NCBI RefSeq assembly: GCF_963583255.1 | Contig: NC_084807.1 | Location: 25,860,381 to 25,924,380 of the forward strand | Reading direction: 5' to 3' | From: Pyrus communis | Taxonomy: Eukaryota > Streptophyta > Magnoliopsida > Rosales > Rosaceae | Length of the DNA: 64,000 nucleotides | Shown here: one piece after another, positions 41,365 to 53,788 of the stretch | Position numbering within the stretch: the stretch's first letter is position 1 | Layout: every line of letters starts with the position of its first letter | Program-made: the position numbers and the translations under genes | Notes under the pieces: model-generated | What the model saw: the letters and a program-made list of their open reading frames with translations, nothing else | Database searches by the model: none | Told to the model about the DNA's origin: nothing

Positions 41365-43227
41365 TTAAACAGCAAGCTGCTTTTGATGGGTGGATTCATC
41401 TTCATCAAAGGAGCAGTGAAGCTTTAAACGTCTTGCCAAATCCACAGGAGAATCTGCAAATTGTAGAGGAGATTGCAGCAGCATTTCTCTCTGAAGGTAA
41501 GAGCAGTAGGTGTAATATGTCGCCGGCGTCACGTTCATTTGGAACCCTAATCCGAACAAGAAGTCCACCTCAAGAAGGTTCATCTCTTGTGTGCTGATCC
41601 CTCCAACTCTGGCATAAAATGCATTGTTGTAGTAACTGCAAGAAACAAATGTAGACAAAAAAAAAAAAAATATTAATTACACTTTCTAACCAAATATTTT
41701 CAATAATTGCAGTAATAAATTAAATTAAAAACCATAAATTAGAGATGCTAATCTTTGCTGTTATATTGGACCACTATATGAGTTTATATAGGACCAAAGA
41801 TTAGCTTATAATTTAAGGCAACATATATATATGATTGATGAGAAGCAAAGACAAGTGGATTTTGTTAACTTTTGGCAAACCATACAAACATCCACATGGC
41901 CTTTGACTGAGCTGTCATTAGCATCAATAATGATGCCAGCAGTCGTTTATTCTCGTAAACTTTGCGATGAGAAAACATGCAATTCTTCATATATTACTAA
42001 TTCACGTGTAATACTACGAGCAAAGATTATGTAACCGAAAAATTAGAGACTTTTAAGGGCACAGACAGCAACCCAGATCTTTAGGTAGGCTGTCTAGTAA
42101 AAGAGTGGAGGCATTCACATGGCTATTGCTATCCTCCTTTTTGGCGGTGGTTGCTTCCAAACGGGGACGTCACTTACAATAACAACAACAATCAAGCCGT
42201 ATCTCATTAAATGAAGTCGGCTATATCACTCTTGGAACGTCACTACGCCTTCAAAAGTTTTGCGCAAGTCTAATATGAACCTGCCTTTGTCTCATTTTCC
42301 TAAATTATGTTACAGAATTAAGAAGAAGAAGAAAAGAATGCAGAACTGTGATCACAAACTTTGAACGTGAAACATTACCTAATTTCCACCAAAAAACACT
42401 TTAATTTTCTACTTAAAATATTAAAATGTAATTTCCTAAAGAACCATATCCAGAAGAAAAAAAATTATTTAAAAACAGAGAGATCGTAAGAGTATTAATT
42501 CACCAAATTTCGGATGAAAAAAAACCCTGAATCTTGAAACACCCATATATAACAAAACCCAGTTCAAGAATTAAAGAAATAAGTATTACCCACAAAGAAA
42601 AAAGAATCAAAACTTGATTAATTTGAGCTAGTTTAATTAACCCATTTAATTAAGTAAACAAAACCCAGTTCAACAATTAAACAAATTAGCATTCCCACCA
42701 GAGGGAAGAATCAGACGTTGATTAACTTGAGCTAGTTCAGTTAAACCATTTGATTAACTAAATAAAACCCAGATTAAATGAAACCCAAAAGATCAAATCT
42801 TTGAAAGAATCTGAGTAAAAGAAAACAACCCAATTCAAGAAATCGAAAAGAAAAAAGAAGAAGAGAAAGCTTACATGTCGTCCATGAACTTTGCAGAGAC
42901 CAAGACGCTGGTGATGAGCAAGCGATGGACATTGAAGGAATCGATGGGCAGCAATGGCTGCATCTGAGTGAACCGGTCGAGGTAGACGTAGGCGACGATG
43001 AAGCAAGATGGGCTGCAATCGGCGTACTTGAAGATCCTCTGGAGGTAACTGTGGATTGAGATGGTGGGCTTGGTCAGGGAGTGGAAGACCGACAGCCTCT
43101 GGGTCGGGTGAAACCGCCGGTTCAGGTCGTTGGACTCGGAAACCCGCTCGAGGACGGAGGACATGAAGGCTATCATTCTTGGCATGGATTCTGGGCTCGT
43201 CGTCGTCGCCTCGAGCTGATCAGCCAT
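41365..43227 (-). CDS. U/P-type cyclin (CYCU4;1-like)
   Basis: Two exons, 43227-42875 and 41635-41365, with a 1239-bp intron. Phases fit (353 + 271 nt) and give 207 aa, close to the about 200 aa usual for plant U-type (PHO80-like) cyclins. The cyclin box runs from MPRMIAFMSSVLERVSESNDL through FHSLTKPTISIHSYLQRIFKYADCSPSCFIVAYVYLDRF and LLITSVLVSAKFMDD, then the exon-2 part YYNNAFYARVGGISTQEMNLLEVDFLFGLGFQMNVTP. These proteins bind CDKA and are linked to proliferation and, in CYCU4;1, to brassinosteroid-controlled leaf angle. The C-terminal tail is short and variable. Looks intact. Member number within the U4 group is inference. Confidence 0.92.
42178..42232 (+). repeat. LINE-tail-like repeat in the cyclin intron
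   Basis: AATAACAACAACAATCAAGCC followed by ATCTCATTAAATGAAGTCGG and CTATAT resembles the widespread plant 3' tail (AACAAC...CCACTAAGTGGGGTCGGCTA) often linked to RTE-type LINEs. Short remnant on the opposite strand to the gene. Confidence 0.45.
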
Positions 43228-43864
43228 TGCTGTGTTTAATTTGCTCTGTTTTCTTCTGTTGGCCGCCGGTTATATACAGGCTTTTCCTTTTTGTTGTTAT
43301 TATTTTGTTTTATTTTTTGCTGTGTTACTTGTCTGAAGGGTTACATTTTCCTATTTAACTTTGGTTTAGAGAAAGATTCAACAAATAGTAATTCCATTGG
43401 GAAAAATAAAACCGAATCTTAGGGAAAAAAGGAAAATATGAAATTTAAACAAATTTTAGATAGAAGGAAAATAATCAAATTACAAGTATGTAATAATATT
43501 TACGTCTTCTTCGAAGAACATAAACATTTTTTTTTCAATAATAAAGAGATCAGGTGTTGACTTCGCCACAATAATTTACTCTTTTGGGGCCCAAAATACT
43601 TACAAAAGCATTTTAGTCTTCTTCTATTCATCATCGTGTGATTCACCAGCGCAAATAATCAAATACAGAACATGTTGTGTGTAATACAGACTTGAAATTC
43701 ATCTCTAACAGAGCTACCCCACGATGGTTAAAGAACATTAACATCCTTTTAGATTACCCTTACATTTTTTCACAATTCCACTACATTTGACGGATTAGAT
43801 TCAAGTGTAATACTAAATGTTGTTAATCATTTCGACTTCAAATTTAACTCAATTCTCTCCAATT

Positions 43865-43895
<31 letters not shown>

Positions 43896-44097
43896 CTTGT
43901 CATATATGACTGGAGTCTAAGTACAAAGTGATTCTGCATTTTACTTTAATAGTCATGTATGACTCTGAATTTGACTCCAAAATTTTATTTGACTCTTATC
44001 TGATGTGAATTTGAGATGATATAACATTTAAAGTCAAATTTGACTCAAAAAATAACTCTATAACTTGAACTATTATATTGAAGATAGTCTTAGGGCT

Positions 44098-44425
44098 TGT
44101 TTGAAAATACTATTAAAATGATTGAAATTACTTTTGGTGAAATTGATTTTGGGTTTGTTGATTCTAGGCCAGTCTCTTACCTGGTGTGGGCTGGGTGCTA
44201 GCCTATTAGGTTGGGGTGGAGCAAATTGAAGGGAAGCCGGTCTGTTTTTTAGCCTAGGTGCCGGCCTAAGAGCAGCGGTGGAACTGCTCTAAGTGTTTTT
44301 TTAAAGAAGCACACACCAGATAAGTGCTTTTTCATGAACCACTTGAATTTTTACAAATGATTGATTTCAAAAATATTTTCATCAAACACTCTTTTAGTCA
44401 TCTTAAAAATACTTCCAAACGGGCT
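44098..44425. mobile_element. MITE related to 51009-51243, with a 130-bp insertion
   Basis: Ends GGGCTTGTTTGAAAATAC and AATACTTCCAAACGGGC form an imperfect inverted repeat. The body shares TGATTTTGG, AAGCAC and AAAAATATTTTC words with 51009-51243. Positions about 44160-44290 are GC-richer foreign sequence. Confidence 0.6.
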
Positions 44426-44992
44426 ATTAATTAAATGTCTGCATGCCTTTACGGGGTTAAGAAAAATACAAGCTTGAATCAAATTGTATAAAATCATTGG
44501 TTAAATTTGCATTCAAGCTGGCAATACTCATTTAAAAAGCAGTGCAATCCCCATTACTTGATGCTTTGGATATGGAAGTCACACATTGGAGATTTGAGTT
44601 AAAATTGGTTCTAAAAATAAATTTTTCAATCAAATTTTATAGAAAATGAAACTGATGACAAAATAATTTATGTACCTAATTGAATATTCTGTAAGTTTAA
44701 GATTTGGTGGAAAATTTTTCATTGTGCTTGGAAGATAGAGAAGAATGCCAAACTGAAAAATCTCTAGTTGGTGGGTGAAAACAAAAAACAGTAATCCCCT
44801 TATTCCTGAACCAAATCCAAGAAGTAAAGGTGAAGACATTGGCCAAACTTCCTATGAAATTCCAGCTGCAATAATTTCTGAATAGGTCTTCTTTTCCACT
44901 CTTGGTAATTGGTATGAACTTTTAATCATCACCCACATTGCCACCTTTCCTTACCAAACAAACAATATATATATATACACACACACACAGAG

Positions 44993-45367
44993 GGATTATA
45001 TGGCACCATTCTTTCTACACAACCTTTTACGCATTTTTATAGGACTCACTCGGTAATGTATGTAATAATTCGAACCGTTCATGTTTTAGAACATCATTCA
45101 TAGATCATTCTTACTAAAAATTAGACATATCCAAAACCATTAAAATATTCATTTATAGTAGAAAAAATGAACGAATATGGTTCTACACCCTTAATCCCTT
45201 AATCCAACGGTCATTTGATTTCAGATTTGGGTGATTGTTGGTGGACATGATCTATGAATGATGTTCTAAAAGATAGATGGTTCGGATCGTTGAAATACAT
45301 TACAAAGTGAGTCTCACAAAAACGTGTGTCAACAATTATGTAAACAAAATAGTGTTATGAATCCATC

Positions 45368-45370
<3 letters not shown>
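44993..45370. mobile_element. Foldback element (imperfect palindrome)
   Basis: GAACCGTTCATGTTTTAGAACATCATTCATAGATCAT (left, in pieces near 45072-45110) is the inverted counterpart of the segment near 45248-45288, and GACTCACT with GTAATGTAT mirrors further out. No coding. Confidence 0.65.

Positions 45371-45408
<38 letters not shown>
45370..45408. repeat. (AC)n microsatellite
   Basis: About 19 uninterrupted CA units. Confidence 0.95.
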
Positions 45409-45412
<4 letters not shown>

Positions 45413-45787
45413 TAATCTTGATCCCCATAACCTAAAGTGCGATTGCATGCAGTAAGTAATTAAAAATAGTCCTGTTGCAAAATTGAGAGTTGCTTGGAGT
45501 TACATGTATATATTTAATCTAACAAAAAAATAGTCCTAATAGTGTTCACAATCATTAAGCTGATTAAAGGAGGACTGAAATGTTGGTTTTGTTGATTAGG
45601 GTTAACTAATAGGGCTAATAACAAGTAATAATTAACCAGCAAACTACTAATCACTGCAGCTAATTAATCAACTTGTTGCTTTCTTTGTAGACCCAGTCCA
45701 ACTATATGCAAACCCCACGATGGACCACGATTTGATGGTTATGCGGTCTGAAATATTAATTTGTTCTATATGTTGTCATCTATTTTA

Positions 45788-45809
45788 TATATATATATAT
45801 ATATATATA
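45788..45809. repeat. (AT)n microsatellite
   Basis: Eleven uninterrupted TA units followed by AATCAG. Confidence 0.9.
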
Positions 45810-46409
45810 ATCAGTAAGAAAACTCATAAAGACATTTCAGCTTTCTTAGGCTAATCATCTGATGACTCATCAGCTTTAGGAATCTAACCATAAATGTACC
45901 GTGTGAAATACAAACTTGAAATTTGTTCTCGACCACTGAACCAAAAATAAAAAATTGAAATGTTCAGGAGAGAAACTTCTGGAAATAATCTACCTATGAC
46001 TTTAAACTAATAATTCGAAACGCTACAGTGATGGATAACTTGCTTTAGATAAATCATTTCTCGATTGATCAAGAGGGGTATCACATACCTAATACTTCTT
46101 TTCCTAACTTCTAACTTTCTCGATTCACGACTTTCTCACTTCCCACAACACCAGGTGTGTACGTGTACATGTATATTGGATTATATACAAAAGGGAATGA
46201 ACATGAAGCATGAATTGCTGTGTTGGGCTCATAAGTGAGGGAAAAGGGCAAAGTACAGTAGATATACATGGTACGAAAGGCAGGCATATGTCCCCTTCAG
46301 TCTTCGCATCCCATGTGTTGGTTCTGTATTCTCATGTGAGATCCAGAACCAACCACCAAATCCAAATACAAAACCCAAATCATTTAGTATCTCTCTCTAT
46401 CCTACTGCT

Positions 46410-46575
46410 AATTCTAGTATGTTCCTCTTTACTTGTAAATGAAAAGTTTTAAGTTCGATTCTCGTGAAAAGTAAATTTAAACCACATTATTGCTAGTCCA
46501 TTGTGAGACTTAACCTACTCACCCACCTTCTTAGTATAGATAATATTGTTTGTTTAAAAAAAAAAAAAAAAATTA
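46410..46575 (+). mobile_element. SINE, tRNA-derived, 5' end unclear
   Basis: Shares TTTACTTGTAAATGA, AGTTCGATTCTCGT (B-box-like), AACCACATTATTG.TAGTCCATTGT and CTTAGTATA with the SINE at 56864-57044, and ends in poly(A). Target duplications are not clear, and the copy is diverged. Confidence 0.65.
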
Positions 46576-47668
46576 CCTACTCACTACACATATAATTGAG
46601 ATTTAACATCTAATTTTTTTTAATGTACAAAAAACACGTAATAGTACACTACATGTCATTATACAAGTGATGGAACATATGAAAAATAAAACTTTTCTCC
46701 ACTTATATGACGACGTGAAATACCAAAGATGTTCCAGGTACACGAAAAAATTTCTTATCTCTAGATTCTAGTACTTTGCTTCTATATCTCTATTTAAGCC
46801 AAAGGAGTGGGTGTCACATGGACGTCCCTACCCCAATTTTTGTTTGCTCGTGCTCACTTGTAAAATATATAGGTATGTAGGGCAAGTTACTACTTAACAG
46901 TTCTCTCTATTTACCCTAAGGAATTCTTATATTCTAGGCCCCCTCCTTCCCCATATGCACCATGCATGCATATAACTACTCAAAGTGTGATGCCGAGAAT
47001 TAGTTTCTTGACCCAAAAAACCTGCATACCCCGAGTTTCTACCATACTCATCACGTGAATTCAAATGAAAAGTGCAATTGAGACACGATTCATTTCTTGT
47101 GATGCGTGCTAAAGAGACACGGGGTTATGATTATGAAAGCCATCAAAGGCAAGTTTTACTCTGCAGTGAAGCATTACGTACCGGAAACTCCAGCTTAAAC
47201 TCTTGAATTTCAAGTAGTAGGGTATATCGAATGCCTATCATCGATATACCCATCATTTCTACTTCAAATGCTATCGTTTCCAAAAGAAGATTATATGTCC
47301 TATATATACTAACCACAATTCTAATAGAGGTGGATCCTATTTATGTACACGGAAACAACCTATATTAAAGAGGTGATCGAAAATGTGGCCCAAATAGCAA
47401 CTATGCTTCTAAATATCGAATTCACGGAAACCTTAACAAAAAAAGTGAAGACAGCAGCTCATCACTTCCAAGTTATCCAATAGCAGATGCTACAACAGAC
47501 GCAAAAGTATAAATTATTCTCGATCCAGGTTCATGACATGGATACGATCATAGCATACTTCACTCAACAAAGTACGCAGAAGCTAGTTACATGTCAAACA
47601 TACGGCAAAAGCACCAATCTATGAACAATAACGAGTACGGTTTGCCTTTAGAGACATAACCAAATAGA

Positions 47669-50069
47669 TTAGCCGTAGCATCGGATTGGATCATTGCATC
47701 CTTTCTCAGTAGATTGCCCAAAACCAAAACGTCCCCCTTTTGCAAGGTACTGCTGGTGGTACTCCTCCGCTCGGTAGAACTTCTTGGCAGGAAGGATCTC
47801 TGTGACAATCTTTCGGTTCACTTTCTTCTGGTGTTGCTCCAGAGATTCGCGTGCTTCCTTCTCTTGGTCAGGTGCATAGAAGTATATTCCAGATCTGTAT
47901 TGTGTCCCAACATCACCCCCCTGCTCATTACAGATGGATAAACTGTTATGGTTCCTTTCCTTGAGTCATAAGAAAAATATAAATTTTCGATTACGCACAA
48001 ATTAGAAAAATCAAATCACATAGTAGAATTTTTCTTTAGGAGAATAACTAGGACAAATATATAACAGTATGGATTCACTAAGTATGGATTCACTAAGAGA
48101 AGGACGAATTATGGGTTCACTAAATAAGAGTTTGATAAGTGAAACAGGGAATTATAAACAAGCCAAGTCCTGCAAATGATCTTCAAACTGAGATCCCATT
48201 GACAAACGCTGCTACGTGCAACTCGTTGAAGTCCTGCTCAAGAACTTGTTCTGCTATTTTTATCATTCCCTTCTTTGGTAACTTGAACCCTCATGCAAAG
48301 TACTGGAACCGGCCACGTGTTTTGGTAACTTACCATTACAAAGAAGGTAGTTACGAGAATTCATAGCAATGAGGCATCTTTTGTTGGGTGTATTACACTA
48401 TGAGTCTAATGCACTAGGCTTCCCTCTCTATATATAATTTATTTCAACATTTTGGTAGGGCAAACTGAACTTAGAGACCAATTGGTCTACGCCTTAAGGC
48501 CTTACCACGTCAGGCATCCACTCATACAATGTCACATATGTTCTTAATAAATTTAAAACAAACCTGTCTACTATTCCTTTGTGTTCCCCAATGCTTTCTT
48601 TAACAAAAGAGGACTATGCCATTACCAGAACTCTTGTAAGCAGTTAAAACTTGAAAGGTAATAGTTCAGGAGCACTTTATCAACACAAGTTACACAACAG
48701 GTGAAGATAACCTGATCGATTGCCCGAAATGGAACTAGTGCACCCTACTTCCGTTTCTAATTTCATCCTCTAGCAGGCTTCCCATTTAACACCAGCCTAT
48801 GCCATCTATTTTCAAGAATCAAAACGACCTCAAGTAACTGTACGAACTCAAAGGAAAAATCCAGCAATTAAGCAAACCACTCTAAACTGAACATAACACA
48901 AACATAAAAATTGTATTGCTAATCGATTTTTCAATAAGATAATGTTTACTCATGCTACTAACTTTCCACGAATCCAAAAAGAAAGAAGCCAAATTCCTAA
49001 AGTGAATGCTTTTAACACTCAACGATGGGATATTGACCGAAGCAACTGCAAGAGGGCTTCTTAGATAAAGTTCCTATCATGACCTTCTTCATTACAATTT
49101 CAGATCATAGCGAACATATTCTAGTGAAAACAGTCACTCCTATTTCGGAATAGCAAAAAAGCCTGAAACGTAAAGAAGTACTCATAATCGGAGCATCTAG
49201 ACAGAGACGTTCAAACATTTGAATTCTCAGTAGTAACTTGATTAAAAAGAAAAATAGCTTCTCCACTAAGATAACAAGTTAACATCAGTTAAATGAATGA
49301 GAAAATTAGGATTAACTATTTCAGTACAAGAAATTGTATACTCAATCACAATCTCCTTTTGTTTGTCATGCTTTTTTTTAATGCGATTGATAAGTAACTT
49401 ACAGAGATCAAAACCTCAACCTCTTAAAAATCTCAATAAAACACACATAGAAAACACCACCTAAAATTCATCAATAAACACAAACGATTATCGACCCAAA
49501 GCAATCAAATTTCACAAAAACTCGTCCAACCCACAACAAATTATCAAAATTTAGAGCAACCCTACCTGGCGATTGAGCGTGGTGGGGTCGTGCCTGGACC
49601 AGAAAAGATCGAGCAGGCTCTCAAAGTTGCACTCTTTAGGGTCGTACTGCACTCTCACAACCTCCGAGTGCCGGGTGGTGCCGGTACACACGTCCTCGTA
49701 ACTCGGGTTGTGCAGAAACCCCTGGGTGTACCCAACCTCCGTCTTCGTCACGCCGGGTACTCGCTGAAACGCCAGCTCGACACCCCAGAAGCACCCGGCT
49801 CCAAACTGGGCGAACTGCTGACCCGGCGCCGGAACGTCATCGTCGGGGCCCTGGGCGATAGAGGAGGATTCGGAGTTGGGGTAAGCGGTCTTGGGGCCGA
49901 AGCCGAGCTTGTTGAGGATGTTCATTTGGGGGGTGCGGAAGGAGATGGTCCTGTGGGTCTGCGGGAAATTGGAGGCGGGTTTGTGTCGGAGTTTAGAGAG
50001 AGAAAGGAAGGGGTTAGAGAGGGAGAATTTAGGTACCGTTGCGGTGGTGGTGGTGAAGAATGCGAGCAT
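47669..50069 (-). CDS. MSRA: Peptide methionine sulfoxide reductase A, plastid type
   Basis: Reduces the S-epimer of methionine sulfoxide in proteins. Exons 50069-49566 (168 codons) and 47920-47669 (83 codons plus stop), with a 1645-bp intron joined in phase 0; 251 aa. Residues 1 to about 48 are Ser/Thr/Phe/Pro-rich and lack acidic residues, like a chloroplast transit peptide. The catalytic motif GAGCFWG places the nucleophile at Cys93. It is followed by [41 protein letters not shown] and, in exon 2, [11 protein letters not shown]. The resolving cysteines are likely C243 and C249 in [10 protein letters not shown]. Length and tail match plastid PMSR4-type enzymes. It appears intact; plastid targeting is inference. 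Confidence 0.94.
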
Positions 50070-51869
50070 TTTTGGGTGTGACGTGTTGCTGCTGGACTAA
50101 AATGGAAGTTTCGCCCTCCGTAACGTTTCTTTCTTCTTGTTTACTATATTATTTTTGTTGGATTTTTTTATTTTTTATTTTTTCATGATTATTATTTTGA
50201 TCCAATAATTGAAAAAGAAAATATGCTCATATACACACACCACAATATTGGCCGTGTTCAAAATATTTACAGTATTGTTGATATTTCACTTGAAATCTTC
50301 GACAACAAGAATCGATATAAAAATGAAGAGTGAAATGCAAAATTCAAATGTATCGATGAAATATAAAAAAAAATTAATAAATATCGACGATATTTACCGA
50401 TTCATTATATAAATTTTGTTGAAACTCATTGCAGATTTCAATTTTTTTTTTTTAATTTTGATTAAATTTAATAGGTTGATATATTGCAAATTTTCATAAT
50501 TCTGTTGAAAATAACATATTGATATCAATATATTCATAAATATTTTCTCATAAATTTGCATGTTGAAATTTACACCATTTCAATATTTTAAACATTAATA
50601 AATATTATTTCATTTTCTCAGGAAAATAAAAATGATGGCTTTTAACAAACAAGATTTCATCAACTTATACGTGTTTTTTTAATAATTCAATTTTGTGTTC
50701 TAGGAATTGTGTGGCGCCTTCTGGGAGCTTGGCGGGTAGTTTACCCGTATGAGGTGGGACCAAGGGAGGATAAGAATCGATAATGAACATTCTTCTTTTA
50801 AACAATGTTGTGACTTGCGAGCAATGATCATTACTTTCACAATATCATTTGACTCCTTTCAAATTAGGGAATATATATGCCAAAAAAAAAAAAAAAAAAA
50901 AAGAAAAATCTCATTTTACAACCTTATAAGTATATTTTTCATTCTAAAAAAAAAAATTGAAACGTAGAATGAGAACTTTTGAGTGTCACTAACAATTTCC
51001 ATAAATTAAGAGCTCATTTGGATGTGTTGTTAAAATGACAGAAAGTGCTTTTGGCGAAAATGATTTTGGAATCAATTCTTAGTAAAAATGCAAGTAAATC
51101 CTGAAAAAATCACTTAAAGTACTTCTTGGAAGAAGCACATAACTGATGCTTCTTGCAGAAAGCACTTCAAGTACTTTTGGAATCCAAAAACATTTTCTTT
51201 AAAAATATTTTCAGTTATTTTAAAATCACATCCAAACAAGTCATAATTGACTTATACTTTGACTAATAAAAGCTAATGAAATTTTGATTTTGTTGGGTGA
51301 ACGTGAACGACATGATATTTCCAAAGATACTGCTCCAAAGAAAAAGTTAATTTAACTACAAGTTCTAATGAATTAGAATTTAGTACTCAAGCATGTACGT
51401 CATTGCATTAGTGTGAATCGAATCTAGACATTCTCCAGCTGAATAGAAATCTAGTGACGCTAAGCAAACCAGTGGTTCAACTTTTTTTTTTCTTTTGAAC
51501 AAGGTTATTCTATCATTTATCTTTAGATTATTTACAGATTAGAGAACAAAACGTCAAAGCTTTGCTTTGGTCATTTGATGTAACCTAAGTTGGTTTTAGC
51601 AAAATGACAGGTTGCTGGTGGTGGTTAATACACCTACAGCCAAATACAAGAAGATAATGAAACAATTTATTGTAATTTTGACACGTTTATTAATTTAATA
51701 TCAATTGCCCCTCAAAATTGTTCATTTCCTGATATGGAAATAGACAAGCAGAAATCAGCAGACAGATTTGGATTTGGCGAAATCCCCGATTTGTTCTTAA
51801 CAGTGCATAACAAATTTGGATTTTGCGATAACCCTCTTAGTTATTTTTCATTATTTAGCTAGTGTTCTA
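50070..51869. other. AT-rich spacer with one MITE
   Basis: No gene. Contains a MITE at 51009-51243 and a poly(A) tract near 50881-50905. Confidence 0.45.
51009..51243. mobile_element. MITE, 235 bp
   Basis: Ends GAGCTCATTTGGATGTG and CACATCCAAACAAGTC form an imperfect inverted repeat. The interior is partly palindromic (AAGTGCTT, AAGCACTT, GAAGCA). No coding. Same family as 44098-44425. Confidence 0.65.
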
Positions 51870-52098
51870 AAAATCAGCCTATGCGGCGGAGCTCCGACCC
51901 GATTTAGACCAAAACGTTCAGTTAGGCGGGAAGGACATAGGCGGCCTCCTAAGTGCTCACTAGGTGCCTGAGGCGGGCTAGGCGGCGCTAGCGGCAATCT
52001 AGGCGGTTTGAATCTACAACTTCCGATCTCGTACGTAGCAATAGAGCCTCAAAAAATTTCTGTAGCTCGTCTCTGTGAAGATGAGGGAAGACAGAGTG

Positions 52099-52135
<37 letters not shown>

Positions 52136-52766
52136 CCAGTAAATTTTTGCAGCTCGTGTTGCTGCCAACAAACTGCAGCTCGTCTGTGAAGATGAGAGAA
52201 GGGAGAGCTCGAAGAGAAAGAGAGAGGGAGAGACTAAAACATTTCAGACGGTTTTAATTAAGAAACCATCTACACTCGTCTGCAGAGGTGAGGTGTGGTT
52301 TCAAATCCAAGGTCAAAAGCAAATGATTTTAAGTATGAAAACCATGGACAGGTGATGGTTTGAAAACCACCCGAGTGGACGGGTGATGTGAAAGAGCAGA
52401 GGTGAGGTGGACGGTTTGAGTGGGTGGGCTTTTTATATTTTTAAAAATTTGGGATATTTATTTTGTGTGTGTGTGTAAATCTTATATAAATTATAAATTA
52501 TTTAGATAATATTTTGTTTTTTTTTTCTTCTAGGCAAGCATATCATATATGTACATAAAACATTCACATATGTATGTTCTTCTATAAGAAATAGCGTATT
52601 AGTCAATAATTATTTACATTTGATATAATAAATTTAATTAATTCATAAAATATATAAAAAAATTTACTGAAATCTGCCTAGGCGCCCGTCTAGACCCCGT
52701 CTAGGCGTTTAAACGCTATGCGCTAGTCCGCCGCTCGACTAACACCTAGCGTTTTTTAGAATCTTA
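51870..52766. mobile_element. Non-autonomous DNA transposon with GTTCTAAAAA ends
   Basis: The left end GTTCTAAAAATCAGCCTA and the right end TAGCGTTTTTTAGAATC are inverted. Sub-terminal AGGCGG / CCTAGGCG clusters lie at both sides, next to each end. About 900 bp, containing a (GA)n tract at 52101-52133, a second AGAGAG stretch near 52211-52231 and no transposase. Superfamily not assigned. Confidence 0.65.
52101..52133. repeat. (GA)n microsatellite inside the DNA transposon
   Basis: About 16 uninterrupted AG units. Confidence 0.9.
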
Positions 52767-52915
52767 AATAATAACTTGAATGTAATCAAATCTTAACTTT
52801 TGAGAAATTAAAACGAAATTTATTATTATTTTTTCAAAAACCTGCAGGTGCTAGCCTGCTATACATATGCAATATATATTTATATATTCATCACAAATAC
52901 AACACACTCAAATTG

Positions 52916-53734
52916 TCACATCCATATATAGCATGGCAGCAATAGACCAAAGATGGCCAACACAAAGGCATTAGGTCCTGCATGGATGAAAGCATCTGAA
53001 GTGGGAATGTTGCCCTTAGAAGAAGGGTTTGGAAGGTCGGAACCAGTTGCTGCCTCTGGTGCGCCGATCGGTGCATAATCCTGGTTGTTTTCTACTTCTG
53101 CCATGAGCTTCATTCCTCCCAAGCAATATAGCTTGTTTCCACTCACAAAATACCAGTCACCAGGTTTTGTCAACGTGACTGTTGTGTTTCCTCCTGTATA
53201 AGTTTCTATAACTTTTGCTGTGTTGCAAGCATCAAAGCTTTCTTTGGTCACTTGGCACACACTATTAGATGATGAGTACTGAAACCCTGAGAAAATAAAC
53301 AAAAAAGGAAAAATAAGTTAAACGGAAGTAATTTAACTAATTATTTTTTGTATAATTTGCTTGAAATCAAATCGACAATTTATTCATCAAATTTTCGTTT
53401 TTTTCAATGACCACAAGTAACCGAGGGTATCCAGAGATAAAAGACGTACAATAAAATTGTTTTTTATATATGCAACCTTTCAATGGGATTATTCAAGACG
53501 TGCTCGTACCATTAACAGAAAATAAGATCTTTGGTTTTGAGTCATGGGAATAATGTATGCATACTTACACAGAACATCGCCGACGTTAAATTTCTTGTCA
53601 CTGGACCATGAATTGAGGTCGGTGCTTGTGTCCCAGCCGGAGGTGTCCCCAACTGTGTAAATTGAAGCGGAGCTTGTTAATGCAAATCCAAGGACAACAA
53701 GAACACAAGCTAGAATTTGAGGCAGCTTTGCCAT
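52916..53734 (-). CDS. Early nodulin-like phytocyanin (ENODL), GPI-anchored
   Basis: Two exons, 53734-53569 and 53286-52916, phases 166 + 371 nt, giving 178 aa. Residues 1 to about 23 are a signal peptide ending TSSAS. The plastocyanin-like domain has TVGDTSGWD, WSSDKKFNVGDVLWFQYSS, VCQVTKESFDACN, TVTLTKPGDWYFVSG and LYCLGGMKL. Two cysteines for the phytocyanin disulfide (in DACN and LYCLGG) are kept. The two copper-ligand histidines are absent, as in the early nodulin-like subgroup, so it should not bind copper. A Pro/Ser/Thr linker and a hydrophobic tail (AFVLAIFGLLLPCYIW) predict a GPI anchor and a plasma-membrane or cell-wall location. Likely role in surface arabinogalactan-type signalling is family inference. 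A TATAAAT on the minus strand lies at about 53782-53788. Confidence 0.9.
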
Positions 53735-53781
53735 TGTTAATGTGTGAGATAAGATGAGAAATGGTAAGAGGGAGAAGTTTC

Positions 53782-53788
53782 ATTTATA
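53782..53788 (-). promoter_or_regulatory. Probable TATA box of the ENODL gene
   Basis: TATAAAT on the minus strand about 50 bp before the ATG, predicting a short 5' UTR of about 20 nt. Confidence 0.45.

Larger units (their letters stand above)
43228..47668. other. Intergenic DNA rich in small repeats
   Basis: No gene in 4.4 kb. Contains a poly(A) tract at 43868-43895, MITE-like blocks at 44098-44425 and 44993-45370, (AC)n at about 45370-45408, (AT)n at 45788-45809 and a SINE-like block near 46410-46575. The rest is AT-rich. Confidence 0.5.

Noticed and set aside
45370..45408. (AC)n and other simple repeats as functional elements
   Set aside because: Plain microsatellites without supporting context.
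49590..50081. Plus-strand open frame opposite MSRA exon 1
   Set aside because: Antisense shadow; MSRA has GCFWG, correct phases and a matching second exon.
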